Position numbers and translations under genes: made by a program | The notes under the pieces: model-generated | Seen by the model: only the letters and a program-made list of their open reading frames with translations | Databases searched by the model: none | What the model was told of the DNA's origin: nothing | From: Eublepharis macularius | Lineage: Eukaryota; Chordata; Lepidosauria; Squamata; Eublepharidae | DNA: 64,000 bases | Assembly (NCBI RefSeq): GCF_028583425.1 | Contig: NC_072790.1 | Location: 160,264,397 to 160,328,396 of the forward strand | Direction of reading: 5' to 3' | Shown: one piece after another, positions 47,408 to 58,270 of the stretch | Position numbering within the stretch: the stretch's first letter is position 1 | How the letters are laid out: the number at the start of each line of letters is the position of its first letter

Positions 47408-49720
47408 GTTTTTTTTAATTTAAGGATTTTATTTTTTAAAAAAGAAAATAGAATAAAGTAAGTGCATAGTATGAAAGTTATACATATTCTAAGTTAAACA
47501 ATAATTTGAGAGTTATACATCTTATACAACCAATAAGTATATAAACAATATATTCGTAAGAATCTTGGGAATAAAACAAGCAGTACCTTTACATTTCTTT
47601 AAGCTAATAAAGTAATTATTCGTATTTGGCTTCCCTAAGCCTAGATACCTGACATTTCTCCTTCACTCTTCTTTGCTTCCCTCCCTCTAAGCTACTGTAT
47701 CAATTAATTTAGCCTAAATAATCAACAAAATCCTTCCATTTTTTCCAGAAGTCAGTTATTGGCCTATTTTGTAGGTAAGTAGTTAGTTTGGCCATTGAAG
47801 CATATTCATAAACTTTATCTCTCCACTCTGGGAGACCAGGACAAGCATCAGTCTTCCATTTTCCTGCGAATAATACTCTTGCTGCTGTCACCATATAATG
47901 GAAGAGATCTTGTTCTTTTCTCAGATTTGTTGGTAAAATATTTAAGAGCATGCTTTTCGGATTTAATTCAAATCTGAGTTTGAAAATCTTTTGCCTCTCT
48001 TCATGTATTTTTTATCCAGTATTTTTGTGATTCCTTACAAGTCCACCACATATGGTAAAATGTTGCGTCCATATTCTGACACTTCCAGCAATGCCCACTG
48101 TAACCTTTACTAAATCCTTGCAATATCTTTGAGAGTAATGTACCATCTAAAAAACATTTTATACCAATTTTCTCTCAGTAACTGGCAGCCTGTAAATTTT
48201 ATGTCTTTAGTCCATAAGTTTTCCCATAAGTTCATTGGAATGGTTCCCCCAAAATTTTGCATCCATTTTATCATAAAAGTTTTGACTTGTTCCATTTTTG
48301 TATGATGTTGCAGTAATATTTTGTAAATCTTCCCCAATAGATGTGACAAGTCTCCAGACATTAATAGTTCATATTGTGTTTTTTCTCTCAGCCTGCCACC
48401 TTCTTTGAGAAGTTGATCCTTAAATCTTGATACTATTAGGTGATAAGTCAACCAAGGAATGTTTTTGCCATAAGCCTGGATTTCTTGCCAGGTTTTTATG
48501 TTTCCTTCTTTATCACTGATTTGTAGGTAGGTTGATGAATTTTATTCCTAACTGCTGCGTCATAGTAGGCATTAATTGGTGACATCAATGGGAAAATTGG
48601 TGGGCTCAATCTATTTCTGCATTGAAACCATATTTTAAGTAGACTGTTCCTTACAATATGAGTCCCATCTTGTTTAAGAATAGGTTTCCATGATTTCTTT
48701 ATCCATAAATAATTATGGATACCTTCCTTAGCATCCGCTGTTTCCAATTTGATATGTCTGTTGCTTGGATTCATAATCCAATCTGTTATCCAAACCAACG
48801 CCACTGATTGATGATACAATTTAATATTCGGTACAGCTAGTCCTCCCCTATTTTTATCATCTTGTAATACTTTAAATCTTATCCTTGGTTTCTTCCCTTT
48901 CCATATAAAGTCATTTATAGCTTTCTGCCATCTATTCAGAATCTTTTGTTCAATGTAAAGTGGAAACATTTGAAAAAGGAAATTTAATTTAGGTAAAATA
49001 TTCATTTTGATAGCCGCAATTCTTCCTAACCATGAAATGTTTAAATTTTGCCATCTCTGCAAATCTTCCGTAATTCCTGTTCAAACTTTTTGATAATTAT
49101 CTTTGTAGAGATTCTCATTTTGTGATGATACATTTATCCCTAAATATCTTATTGGCTTTGTAGTTATGGTACAGTTGGTTATACTTCCGATCTTTTTAGC
49201 TTCCTCTTTCATTGTCGAGAGTAACATAATCTTTGTTTTCTTCTTATTCAGTTTATATCCAGAATGCTGCCCGAATCTTGATATTTGTTCCATTACATAA
49301 ATCAGGGAAGTATGTGGATTTTTTATTGATATAACCACATCATCTGCATAGCTTTTCATCTTATACATCTCTTTCCCCTCCTTTATTCCAGCAATTCTGC
49401 TATCTTGTCTGATTCTCACTGCTAAAACTTCAAGAGCAATGATAAACAATAGTGGTGAAATTGGACATCCTTGCCGTGTTCCTTTTGTTATTTCAATCTT
49501 CGTAAACAAACTGTTAACTAAAATTGAAGCTTGCTGTTTTGTGTAAATACTTGGAATCCAATTCAAAAACTCAGTCCCGCAATTCATTCTATGCAACGTT
49601 TTCATGAGAAACTTCAAAGGCTTTCTCAGCATCAACAAACATAAATGCCATAATTGACCATCCTGAGAAAACAGGACTAGGCATGGGTAGGGGACATGCA
49701 AATGAAGCAAACTTTATAAA
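47408..49720 (-). mobile_element. L1-clade LINE, 5' truncated
   Basis: Minus-strand ORF2 pieces: RT (49081-49710) with TRQGCPISPLLF and the catalytic YADD in MKSYADDVVISI; the segment LGRIAAIKMNILPKLNFLFQ (about 48970-49030); and C-terminal pieces at 48110-48451 and 47709-47951 (PITDFWKKWKDFVDYLG near the end). Stops and frameshifts separate them. The element is about 2.3 kb of a full 6-7 kb, ending near 47408 in an A/T-rich tail. Confidence 0.85.
49081..49710 (-). pseudogene. L1 reverse transcriptase fragment
   Basis: Holds RT fingers and palm with intact QGCPIS and YADD boxes and the downstream YKLNKKKTKIM motif. The first ~25 residues from the apparent ATG are out of register with L1, so the true reading frame enters by frameshift near 49650. 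It is a truncated transposon relic. Confidence 0.75.
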
Positions 49721-50057
49721 TACTTTGGTAATAGGTAAGCTTCCAGCAGTTGGAAAGTAGGTTTCTCCAGCTTGTTGGTAGCAGTCAATGTGTGTTTCTT
49801 TTTCTTGGGAGATATTTCATTTGTGGCTGAGCGAGGATTGTAGTTTTTCTTGTTTATTGAAATCTATATGTAACATTTGTTACTATCCTTCAATAATATG
49901 GTGACTCCTGGGTAAAATGCTTTTTAAATAATTTCATAACCATTGTGATACTCTGGCAGCTAGGGAGCCTGTCCTATTATCTCCTCACCTGGACTCTAGA
50001 CAAGTGGAAAAGATGTGCTGCAGTGATGGAAGAGCCCTATGCAGCTAGGGTTGCTGG

Positions 50058-50122
50058 TGTCACCACCCCTGACACGAGGGGTGTCACCACCCCTGACACC
50101 ACCCCTGACACCACCCCTGGTT
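50058..50122 (+). repeat. Short tandem repeat (caccacccctga unit)
   Basis: Several contiguous copies of a 12-nt unit, accacccctgac, with one gaggggtgtc interruption that is partly its inverse. Confidence 0.8.
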
Positions 50123-50371
50123 TCAGTGACGCCAAAAGAAAGGCTTGTCCTAATTCAGGCATGAGTCTGACTGGAGCTCATATTGGAGGAAGGAAGTGAG
50201 GAGGGGCAGAGGCCTTGGCATGGGTGCTAGAAGGTGGCCTGGGAAGAAATGGGAAAGGGGTGTGAGCTCAGGAATACCTCCAAGGGAGTTGTATAAAATG
50301 TAAAGCAACAGTAGACAGTGAAGAGAAAAGAGGATGGTGGAGTGAGAGAAGTGAGAAACTGTGAGGCGAAA

Positions 50372-50515
50372 GAACAGCAGGCTTCTAGTCCAGTGGCACC
50401 TTAAAGACCAACAAGATTTTCAGGATATAAGCTTTTGAGAATCAAAGCTCCTTGAAAATCTTGTCGGTCTTTAAGGTGCCACTGGACTAGAAGCTTGCTG
50501 TTCTACAGACCAACA
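50372..50515. mobile_element. Foldback copy of the second family, core truncated
   Basis: Inverted arms gcttctagtccagtggcacc (from about 50381) and its inverse at about 50477-50497, with tail acagaccaacagagttactc. On the minus strand ggagctttgattctcaaaag retains stem II and a GAAA-to-AAAA variant, but the CTGA box is missing. The right arm stops before this region. No clear target duplication. Confidence 0.6.
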
Positions 50516-53500
50516 GAGTTACTCACCTGAAACTATCTTCATGGGAAGTGGAAGAAGGAGGAGTGGAATGAGAAATGGAGAGTCAGAAATGGAAAAGGAA
50601 AGGAGTGTTAGCAGTCAGATTCCCCCCCCCCACACACACACACTGCAAGGACAGTTTATAGGTATGGAATATCATAAACCCCTTGCCATAAGTTCTAGGC
50701 ACTGCTTGGCCTCAGGTGGAACGGATGCCAGCCAGCCTTTAGTCTGGAAAGTTACCAAGTCATGAGTCATGGGGGATGACTGACTGACAGCCCTCCACAC
50801 CCCGAGAGCAGCAGAGATAATGAGGCTTCCTGAGAAAACTTCCTGCCCAATCCTATCAACGCCTTCTTCAACCTCCCCTCTCCCACTTACCTAATCAAGG
50901 CTATTTAGCACATCTGATGACTTGGTACTTACCAAGTCATCAAGCAATATTTTCACCTATAGTCCATCCCAGATAGTCACTTTAAATCTCTCCCAACAAC
51001 TTTGTCTGCCTCTGGAGACAACAATTAAGCCATTGTTTTGGAGCAAAGATGTCAGTTTTGTCCTATAATTGGGTTTCCCAGCCATGTGCTCAGTGTGTGT
51101 ATGTTCTGGATTCATACACCCACCTTCAAGTTGGCTTGAGCCTTCTCCTTTGCCTCATGAAATGCTGGTTGTTTTGCTGCTGCTCCCACAGACCCCTCTG
51201 TTCAGGACTAGTAATTATCACCCTATCCCAAATTACTTTCTCCTTTTTTCCTCCCTGATTTTCTTACTTAGCCTTGTATGTGTGCTGTGTGTATCTGTGT
51301 TATTGCCCTTTTTATTTCTAATTTTTTAAAAAAACCCTTTCCTGTTGAACATCTGCCTGATTTGAGAGTTCTCTGAGGGAACAATCCCCTTATAGATAGG
51401 TGGAGATTCCTAGTTACCCCTTCTCTTGTGTGTCTTCTTGAATGCTAATTCCCCCAGTCAATTAAGGAGACTTTCTATTTGGGTAACAGATTAATTGTGG
51501 ATCACGCGGGCATCACCCTTCATGTCATGAGTCAACACATGAGCCTTAGAAACCCTCACAAGAGTGTGTGTGAGTGTGTGTATGTAGATTTGTGTGCATA
51601 ACACTATAAGAGCAACTACCTGAGTGGGAATCTTCCCCCTTTTCACCATTTAGACCTGTGTCACACCTATTGGCCCACGCCTCTGTGCACACCGCCATGA
51701 GGTTCTGTAGAACTCAAGTGGGTGACATGTGGTTCTTCCCTACAAACTTTTCACTGTCTTGGGATGTTTTGGGTTGGTAGTAAGTTAGGGTGAGAGTTCC
51801 CCAAGAGCTCCTACCCCTCATAATCAGCCGCAACTCGTTTGGCAGAGGGAGGGACCTGCAGCTTTAAGTTCCCAAGGTTGTCGCCCCTTGGAAGAACAGC
51901 TCTGTGCATCTGCTGTGGTAACAGACTTGTTAGGGTTTAGCAATTTTCCTGGATTGTGGAGTAAGGCCTCTCCCTTCCGAAAACGTTGGCATTTGAATTT
52001 GGACCAGGTAGCTCAGTTGGTTCTTGACCCTCCTTCCCCTGCTGCTCCACAAAATCTAGCAGAGAATCAGTTGTAAGTTCCAGAGAATTTGTTTCCCCAC
52101 CCTTGTCACTCTACCGGATAGTGGAGCCAAGGTCTCTTTAAGGATTAGGACAAGATCCTCCCTGTCCCTGAGTGAAAGTCCCTGTTTTAGGTCCATAGTT
52201 AGGGGTTAACCAACTGTGGTGTGTGGACTCATTAAGGACTCTCCAGAGTTGAATGACCAGGTAGTGTGCAATTTCCTACCCCACCTAACCCCCCCCCTGT
52301 GGAAAGCCGTCAACATGTTTAAGCAACGGCCTAGTTATACAAAGTAGAGAAGTGGGTAGTTAAAAAGGGTCAAAATCCCTGGGAGTTGGGTTCCTTCAGA
52401 TCCCCTGACCCCCTTCAGACATTGTGTGACACTTTCCAGATGCAGTGTGAAAATAAATATTTGAGAAGTTCTAAAAATGGTTTGTGCAGCCTGGGGCTTT
52501 TGGGTAGTCCTCCTGAATGACCTACACCCACCTCTTCCTTTTGTTCTCTTCCAGGCTAAGATGAGCCCAATCTGGGAGGCCTTTCCACCCTTTCTGCAAG
52601 GGAGGGAGAGGAGTGGACATTTTCAGGCTAATCCTTTTTACATTATTGCTACGGCCAGCACCAGTGTTTACAATATGGAGATACCTGGTGGACAGCCATG
52701 GCAGAAATGTTCCTGTTGGGCCCAACTCAGAGTTTGGAATGGGCCCAACTCTGAGCCCATTCCTGAAAAGCCTCCCTGAAATGACTTGTGTTAGACTTCC
52801 CTCAATCTCCTTCCATTTATTTGTAAAATTGTCGTCTGTGTTCTTTTTCTGTCTATATATGTGAACATATTAATCACATGTAATATGTCTTGACTGGCCA
52901 AAATAGCAATACCTTGATGGGTCCAGCACCAGACTTATTTCTCCAGCAATTAGAGGCTGCACCATATCATTTGTGAACATGCTTGTGTGTCCATGTCACC
53001 CAGTTTGGCAGGTCTCTTTAAGACACATGCCTACCCAACTATTAGTTAATCTATAGACCCTTTCATGGCATATTGAGCTATACTAGGGGTGCCTCTTTCA
53101 TTTAAATCCGTAAAATTGTTTATCTTTTTTTGGATGTTATAATAACCTTAGTTGATTTCTGGCTGCTTCCATATGGGAATATGAAAATGTAATGTCAATA
53201 GTGGCTCCAGCTTGGCAATATCCTTGGCTTTTGATTAACAGTGTGTATATAGAACTAATATCCAAAGGTGACAACATAAATATCATCTTATTGATTTTGT
53301 TCTGTTCAGTATTTTTTCTGTTTGAACCCATAAGGTGTATTATCACATATCAACAGCAGTATTTTGTAGCTTCGACTATTATGTCTTTTATCAAAAGAGG
53401 AACAAAGGACGAGGTTTACATAATAGCTTTATTATTTTATTATGTATATACCATGCTGCTTTGTGTGATTAGGTTTGAGCAAACAAATTCCAATTTGCAG

Positions 53501-53598
53501 TTTGAAAATATAGCAGCAGGAAAAATATTTTGTTTAAATGTACAAATTGTTTTTATTAACATTTGTGCAATGCATATATAAATCTATAAATAATTAGC
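50516..53598. other. PRKD3 intron 2 stretch, no recognised gene
   Basis: Includes a C-run with (CA)n near 50623-50642 and a gggcccaactcagag inverted pair near 52720-52760. No coding exon or classified transposon seen. Confidence 0.35.
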
Positions 53599-53606
53599 AT
53601 TGCAAC

Positions 53607-54668
53607 TAGACATGGGCACGAACCAAAAACACCCCCAAACCGTGAGGTTCATAGTTTGTGGATTTTGATGAACCAAAACCACGAACTGGCACAGAACTGG
53701 GACCAGTTACGAACCAGTTTGTGGTTCGTGGTTCATGAGGTTTAAATACCTCTTTCCGGCTGATTAGCAGTGGCAGGGAAAGGGGCATTTAACAGTTTAA
53801 AGGGCCCTTTCCTGCCTTGCAAGCAGCAGGTCCCTTTAAGCTATCAGCTGGCAGGTGGCTGGGGGGAGATTCCCCCCTCGCCACCTACCAGCTGATAGTT
53901 TAAAGGGACCTGCCGGTGGCAGGGCCCTTTAAACTGCCCAAACCCCAGTCCCCCCTCACCCCCCAGCCCCAACTGCACACTTACCTTCCCCTGCGGCGCA
54001 GCATCCTCCCTCTCCTCCAGTGAGGGGCAGGAAGGCCGTTTTTGGCCTCCTCCGCCCCTGCACAGGCCCGCAGAGGGACGGAGGAAACCAAAAACAGCCC
54101 TGCCACTTCTCAAATGGCCACCTGCACGGCGACCATTTGAAGGGCGGCAAGGATGTTTTCTGCCTCCTCCATCTCTCTGCGGGCCTGTACAGGGGCGGAG
54201 GAGGCCAGAAATGGCCTTGCCGCCCCTCAAATGCCTGCCTGCATGACAGCCATTTGAGGGGTGGCAAGTCCATTTTTGGCTTTCTCCATTTCTCTGCGGG
54301 CCTTCGTGGGGTGCAGGAGGCCGAAAACAGCCTTGCCACCCCTCGCAGGAGAAGGGGGAGGATAACTCAGGCTGCAGGAGTCCTCAAGGTAAGTGTGGGG
54401 CTGGGGCTGGGGGGGTTGGGGCTGGGGTTTGTGGGCTGTTTAAAGGGCCCTGCCTCTTGCAAGCTGCAGGAAAAGTTTAAGTGGCCATTTCCTCGGGGAA
54501 ATGTCCATTGAAACTATCCCTTTCCTAATTTGACCCAAATGAACCCGAACCAGTAACCAGTTTGTGGAAGTTCGTAGAAAGGAACTTCCACAATCGGTGG
54601 TTCGTGAATCACAAACTACCCTGGGTCGTGCATTTTTTGGGTCGTGATTGGATTTGTGCCCACCTCTA
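53607..54668. mobile_element. hAT element with internal inverted subrepeats
   Basis: Termini tagacatgggcac and gtgcccacctcta are inverted copies. The 8-bp duplication attgcaac lies at 53599-53606 and 54669-54676. The interior has a hairpin about 53860 (cagctggcaggtgg and its inverse) and several ~110-bp GC-rich units around caaatggcc/ggccatttg motifs. There is no transposase. Open frames on both strands here are compositional. Confidence 0.8.
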
Positions 54669-54695
54669 ATTGCAACTCCATCAAAGCATATGAAG

Positions 54696-55067
54696 TAGGG
54701 ATGTGCACCCCCAAAATATTCAGGCTTCCCGCTTCGGGTTTACCCTTAAAGTGTTGCTGCTTTCAGATGCCCCTCGCTGCTCTTTCCAGCCGATGCGAGG
54801 GGGAGGAGAGATCCCCTCCTACAGCAGCAACAGTGTTGCTGCTTTCAAATGCCCACCTGCCGCTCAGCTGATGGGTACCCCCCATCAGCTGAAGAGTGGC
54901 TCAGGGTTACTCAAAACTTTCCAAAGTGATCCAAATTGCTTTGGAAAGCTTTGATTCTGTATTCCTGAATTGGGCCCACAATGCTGGGCCTGAGTCGAAA
55001 ATCCTGAATCTTTCCGATTCAGGGTTGTTTTTTTTTTCAACTTGAAACCCCAAATCACCCACCCCTA
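54696..55067. mobile_element. hAT element (tagggatgtgcac family)
   Basis: 372 bp with tagggatgtgcacc at the left and cacccacccta-like cacccacccct/a at the right. The 8-bp duplication atatgaag is at 54688-54695 and 55068-55075. It starts only 20 bp after the previous hAT duplication. Confidence 0.8.
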
Positions 55068-55219
55068 ATATGAAGAAACAAAAAAAGCACAAAGCTTTGC
55101 ATTCTGATAATGTATGTGTAGTTTTAGAGGACTGTTGTTTTAAGGGTTTTTTTTCAGGGTTACATGTTTTAGTTAATATGAGCTGTTTTTCAGATGTCAA
55201 TGCAGTGATATTCACTCCA

Positions 55220-56016
55220 TAGCTTAGTATCTATATGTGGCTCTTTCACATGCCACTTCTGGCTCTTCTAATTTTGGTTTCTGGGAATTTGCTTGGCCTC
55301 TCCAACAGCTTGCCCAGAAGTAGGTTCATGGAACGTATATGTTAGTGGACTTTAGTTTTTTTGCATTGAAAATGTTTTAGGTTATATTTATCACTGTTTG
55401 AATCTCACTACTAGGAGTGTGCGCTTTGGGTTTCTGATTTGGATAAAATACCCAAATTGGACCCTAATTGTAAAGATTCGGGATTCCCGAATTGGGGCCA
55501 GCATGGTGGCCCTGATTTGGAAATCCCGAATCAAAGGTTCCCCGAAGCATTCGGCTTGCTTCAGGAAGCTTCAGGGTGAGTTTAAAGGGCTCCTTTCCTG
55601 CTGCTTGCAACGGGCAAGTCCCTTTATCAGCTGGCAGGTGGCAGGGAGGGATGGTTAGTATTTGGATGGGAGACCATCAAGGAAGTCCAAGGTCAGTACG
55701 CAGAGGCAGGCAATGGCAGCCATTTGAGGGGTAGGAAGGGCCTTTTCGACCTTCTCTGCCACTGTGCGGGCCTGCAGGGCGGCAGTGAAGGCCGGAGCCA
55801 CCTCCTCCGGCCCTTCCTGCCCCTCAAATGGCCGCTGCGGTGGCCCGAATATTTTCGGGGTGCACATCCCTACTCACTACTGCCATGAATTCAACAGGTA
55901 GCCTTGGGTAAGCCACTCCTTTCAGCCTCAGCTCCCCAGCTGTATTGTGTTGATAACACTGACTGTTCACTGCTCTGAGTTGGCACTAATATGTCCAGAA
56001 AAATGTTATACAAATG
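55220..56016 (+). mobile_element. tRNA-derived SINE, host of nested insertions
   Basis: The SINE reads gtttgaatctcactac (to 55411), is broken by a hAT, then continues as tgccatgaattcaacaggta from 55881 through ttgggtaagccactcctttc to the tail at 56016. The 5' limit is uncertain. Same family as 20022-20240. Confidence 0.6.
55412..55872. mobile_element. hAT element inside a SINE, containing a 5S-SINE fragment
   Basis: Termini taggagtgtgcgc and gtgcacatcccta, with the 8-bp duplication ctcactac at 55404-55411 and 55873-55880. Positions 55650-55718 match the 5S SINE middle (ggttagtatttggatgggag, then caggcaatggc) with no duplication around it. Confidence 0.8.
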
Positions 56017-56028
56017 AACTATCATCAT

Positions 56029-56258
56029 ATTGTCGAAGGCTTTCACAGCCGGAGAACGATGGTTGTTGTGGGTTTTCCGGGCTGTATTGCCGTGGTCTTG
56101 GCATTGTAGTTCCTGACGTTTCGCCAGCAGCTGTGGCTGGCATCTTCAGAGGTGTAGGGTGCTACACCTCTGAAGATGCCAGCCACAGCTGCTGGCGAAA
56201 CGTCAGGAACTACAATGCCAAGACCACGGCAATACAGCCCGGAAAACCCACAACAACC
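56029..56258. mobile_element. Short foldback of the first hammerhead-like family
   Basis: The 12-bp duplication aactatcatcat at 56017-56028 and 56259-56270 defines a 230-bp insert: one-sided tail (56029-56060), arms 56061-56157 and 56162-56258 (perfect inverse), 4-nt spacer. CTGAAGA, stem II and GAAACGTC are intact on both arms: 56170-56204 on plus, 56149-56115 on minus. Compared with 23169-23930 it keeps only the outer ~130 bp. Confidence 0.75.
56170..56204 (+). ncRNA. Hammerhead-ribozyme-like core (short foldback)
   Basis: Identical to the 23807-23841 core: CTGAAGA, extra T, GCCAGC/GCTGGC stem II, GAAA, CGTC. Mirrored on the minus strand at 56149-56115. The same reservations about stems I and III apply. 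Confidence 0.45.
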
Positions 56259-56512
56259 AACTATCATCATCATCATCATTATAGATATTTAATATTGTAA
56301 TATTCAATATTATTAAATGTGTATATTTGGGGTGATGCACAGGCATATGGTGATTGTAACTGTGAATGTCTGTGAGTCATGGAGTGAGGACCACTGAGTA
56401 TATTAACAGTTCCATAGTATGTGTTATAAAGAATACTTGCACCTAGATTTTCCATAATAATATTGAAAAAAGGAATGTATAAGATTAGTGAGTAATGGCA
56501 TTTTTTTTGCAG

Positions 56513-56651
56513 TTCCCAGAGTGTGGTTTTTTTGGCATGTATGACAAAATCCTCTTGTTTCGCCATGATCTGAACTCAGAAAATATTTTACAACGGATTA
56601 CATCTGCCGAAGAGATACGTGAAGGTGACCTTGTTGAGGTTGTTCTCTCTG
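56513..56651 (+). CDS. PRKD3: PRKD3 exon 3: ubiquitin-like region
   Basis: 139 nt, acceptor ttttttttgcag ending 56512, donor G|GTAAGG at 56652, phase 0 in and phase 1 out. It encodes residues 98-143 plus the first base of Ala144, starting [19 protein letters not shown] and ending [10 protein letters not shown]. It completes the N-terminal ubiquitin-like fold begun in exon 2. The match to the vertebrate PRKD3 sequence as I recall it is nearly complete, with conservative differences (for example RITSAEEI). The exon sits only 254 bp after a fresh foldback insertion. Confidence 0.95.
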
Positions 56652-57099
56652 GTAAGGATGCTGAATTTGTAGTAAAATCACCTTAATATTAATTACATGG
56701 GTCTGATATTATACCTAACATTAATTTAAAAACCTGTAGTGTGCTGAGGTATGATATTGACTTTGCTTTGAATGAGTTGAAACGTTTAAGTTGCTTTATG
56801 GATCGTAAAGGTTATTGGGCATGGCCCAGGGTGGACACAAGACTAAGGGATGAAATAACACCTGAATTAACTGAAAATATGAAGACTTTTGAATGTTTAT
56901 ATTTCAGTTTATGTAATGGATTTTTACTGCTTTGTGGTCTCTGTGATTCCCACTGGATTTTGTAACTTTGCAGAACTGGCATTTGGAAACGTCTCTAGCT
57001 AGATTTTTTTTACTGTTCTGGACTCTGAGCTTCTGCATTTGATCTTGGAGCCTGCAACTGGTCCTGGAGGCTTTGACCTCAATAGTAACAACAACAATG

Positions 57100-57362
57100 A
57101 CAACATTCGATTTATGAGGCACTTGGAGAGCCAGTTTGTCCTGAAGTTGTCCTTCAGGACAACTTAACGCCCACTCAGAGTTGTTTACAAAGTATGCTAT
57201 TATTAGCCCCACAACAATCACTTTGTGATGTGGGCGGGGCTGAGAGAGCTGTGACTGACCCAAAGTCACCCAGCTGGCTTCAAGTGGAGGAGTGGGGAAT
57301 CAAACCCGGTTCTCCAGATTAAAGTCCTGCCACTCTTAACCACTACACCAGACTGGCTCTCA
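57100..57362 (-). mobile_element. tRNA-derived squamate SINE with small duplication
   Basis: The minus strand starts tgagagccagtctggtgtag and carries ctgggtgactttgggtcagt. Near its 3' end a short segment (gagagccagtttg/tcctgaagttgtccttcagg) is rearranged, forming a small hairpin at 57138-57158. Confidence 0.75.
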
Positions 57363-57420
57363 GAGTGCCTCATAACCCATTGATCCATCAGCAATTTATA
57401 GAAGTGTTATGGTATTAGAG

Positions 57421-58198
57421 CAGGGGTGGGGAACGTCTGGCCTGCGGGCTGTATATGGTCATTTGGACTGGCCCACGGAGAGCGGCGGGTGAACCCCCCT
57501 TCCCCCCTCCCACTTACCCACTTGGTGGGGGGGGTACGCTCCTGCACAGCGAGAGAAGGTGGTGGCGGTGGCAAAAACAGGCCGCTCTTGCTGCCGATGC
57601 TGCCACCTGCCGTTGCCAGTGCTGCCCGCCACCGCCAAGAGCAACCCGCAGCGCTGGTGAAAGTGGCCTGTGCCACCGCGGCGAGAGCTGGCAGTGATGG
57701 CGACAGAGCTGCTGCCGCCGCCACCACCACCACCACCGTGAGCGGGCTGCAGTGGTGGCGGCAGGGAGAAAGAGGACATAAGCGTCCTTTCTCCCACACG
57801 TGCGACGTCACTCCCGGAAGTGCCATCATCACGCACGCTGCATGATGACATGAGAGCCAGTTTGGTGTAGTGGTTAAGAGCGCAGGACTCTAATCTGGAG
57901 AACCGGGTTTGATTCCTCACTCCTCCACTTGAAGCCAGCTGGGTGACCTTGGGTCAGTCACAGCTTCTAGCTCTCTCAGCCCCACCCACCTCACAGGGTG
58001 TTTTGTTGTGGGAATAATAATGACATACTTTGTAAACCTCTCTGAGTGGGCATTAAGTTGCCCTGAGGGTGGTATATAAATCGAATGTTATTATAATGTT
58101 ATTTCCAGGAGCGACATCACGTGCGTGGGAGAAAGGGCGCTCCCCGTGCGGGACAATATAAAGTTGGCCCTTGGCGGGAAAAAGGCTCCTCACCTCTG
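57421..58198. mobile_element. hAT (Charlie-like) element with nested SINE
   Basis: Termini caggggtgggga and tcctcacctctg are inverted. Flanks tattagag (57413-57420) and tagtagag (58199-58206) agree at 7 of 8 positions. The interior is very GC-rich with CCG/CGG-type runs (57580-57740). The SINE at 57852-58100 interrupts it. The long open frames here are compositional. Confidence 0.7.
57852..58100 (+). mobile_element. tRNA-derived squamate SINE, well preserved
   Basis: Head gagagccagtttggtgtagt with B-box-like gggtttgattcct, body gctgggtgaccttgggtcag, tail tatataaatcgaatgttatt. It is the least diverged of its family here and reads in the same orientation as PRKD3. Confidence 0.85.
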
Positions 58199-58270
58199 TA
58201 GTAGAGGGTTGTCAGATCTCTGAGTTATATATTGTTTAAAAATCTTTAGTGTCTTTCAAAAGATACTAAA

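Noticed and set aside
53844..54511. Overlapping 127-163-codon frames on both strands
   Set aside because: Products of the GC-rich subrepeats of the hAT at 53607; no protein family match.
57407..57920. Several 80-150-codon open frames on both strands, Ala/Thr/Ser-rich
   Set aside because: They lie in the CCG/CGG-rich body of a hAT element and overlap on both strands, which is a composition effect.
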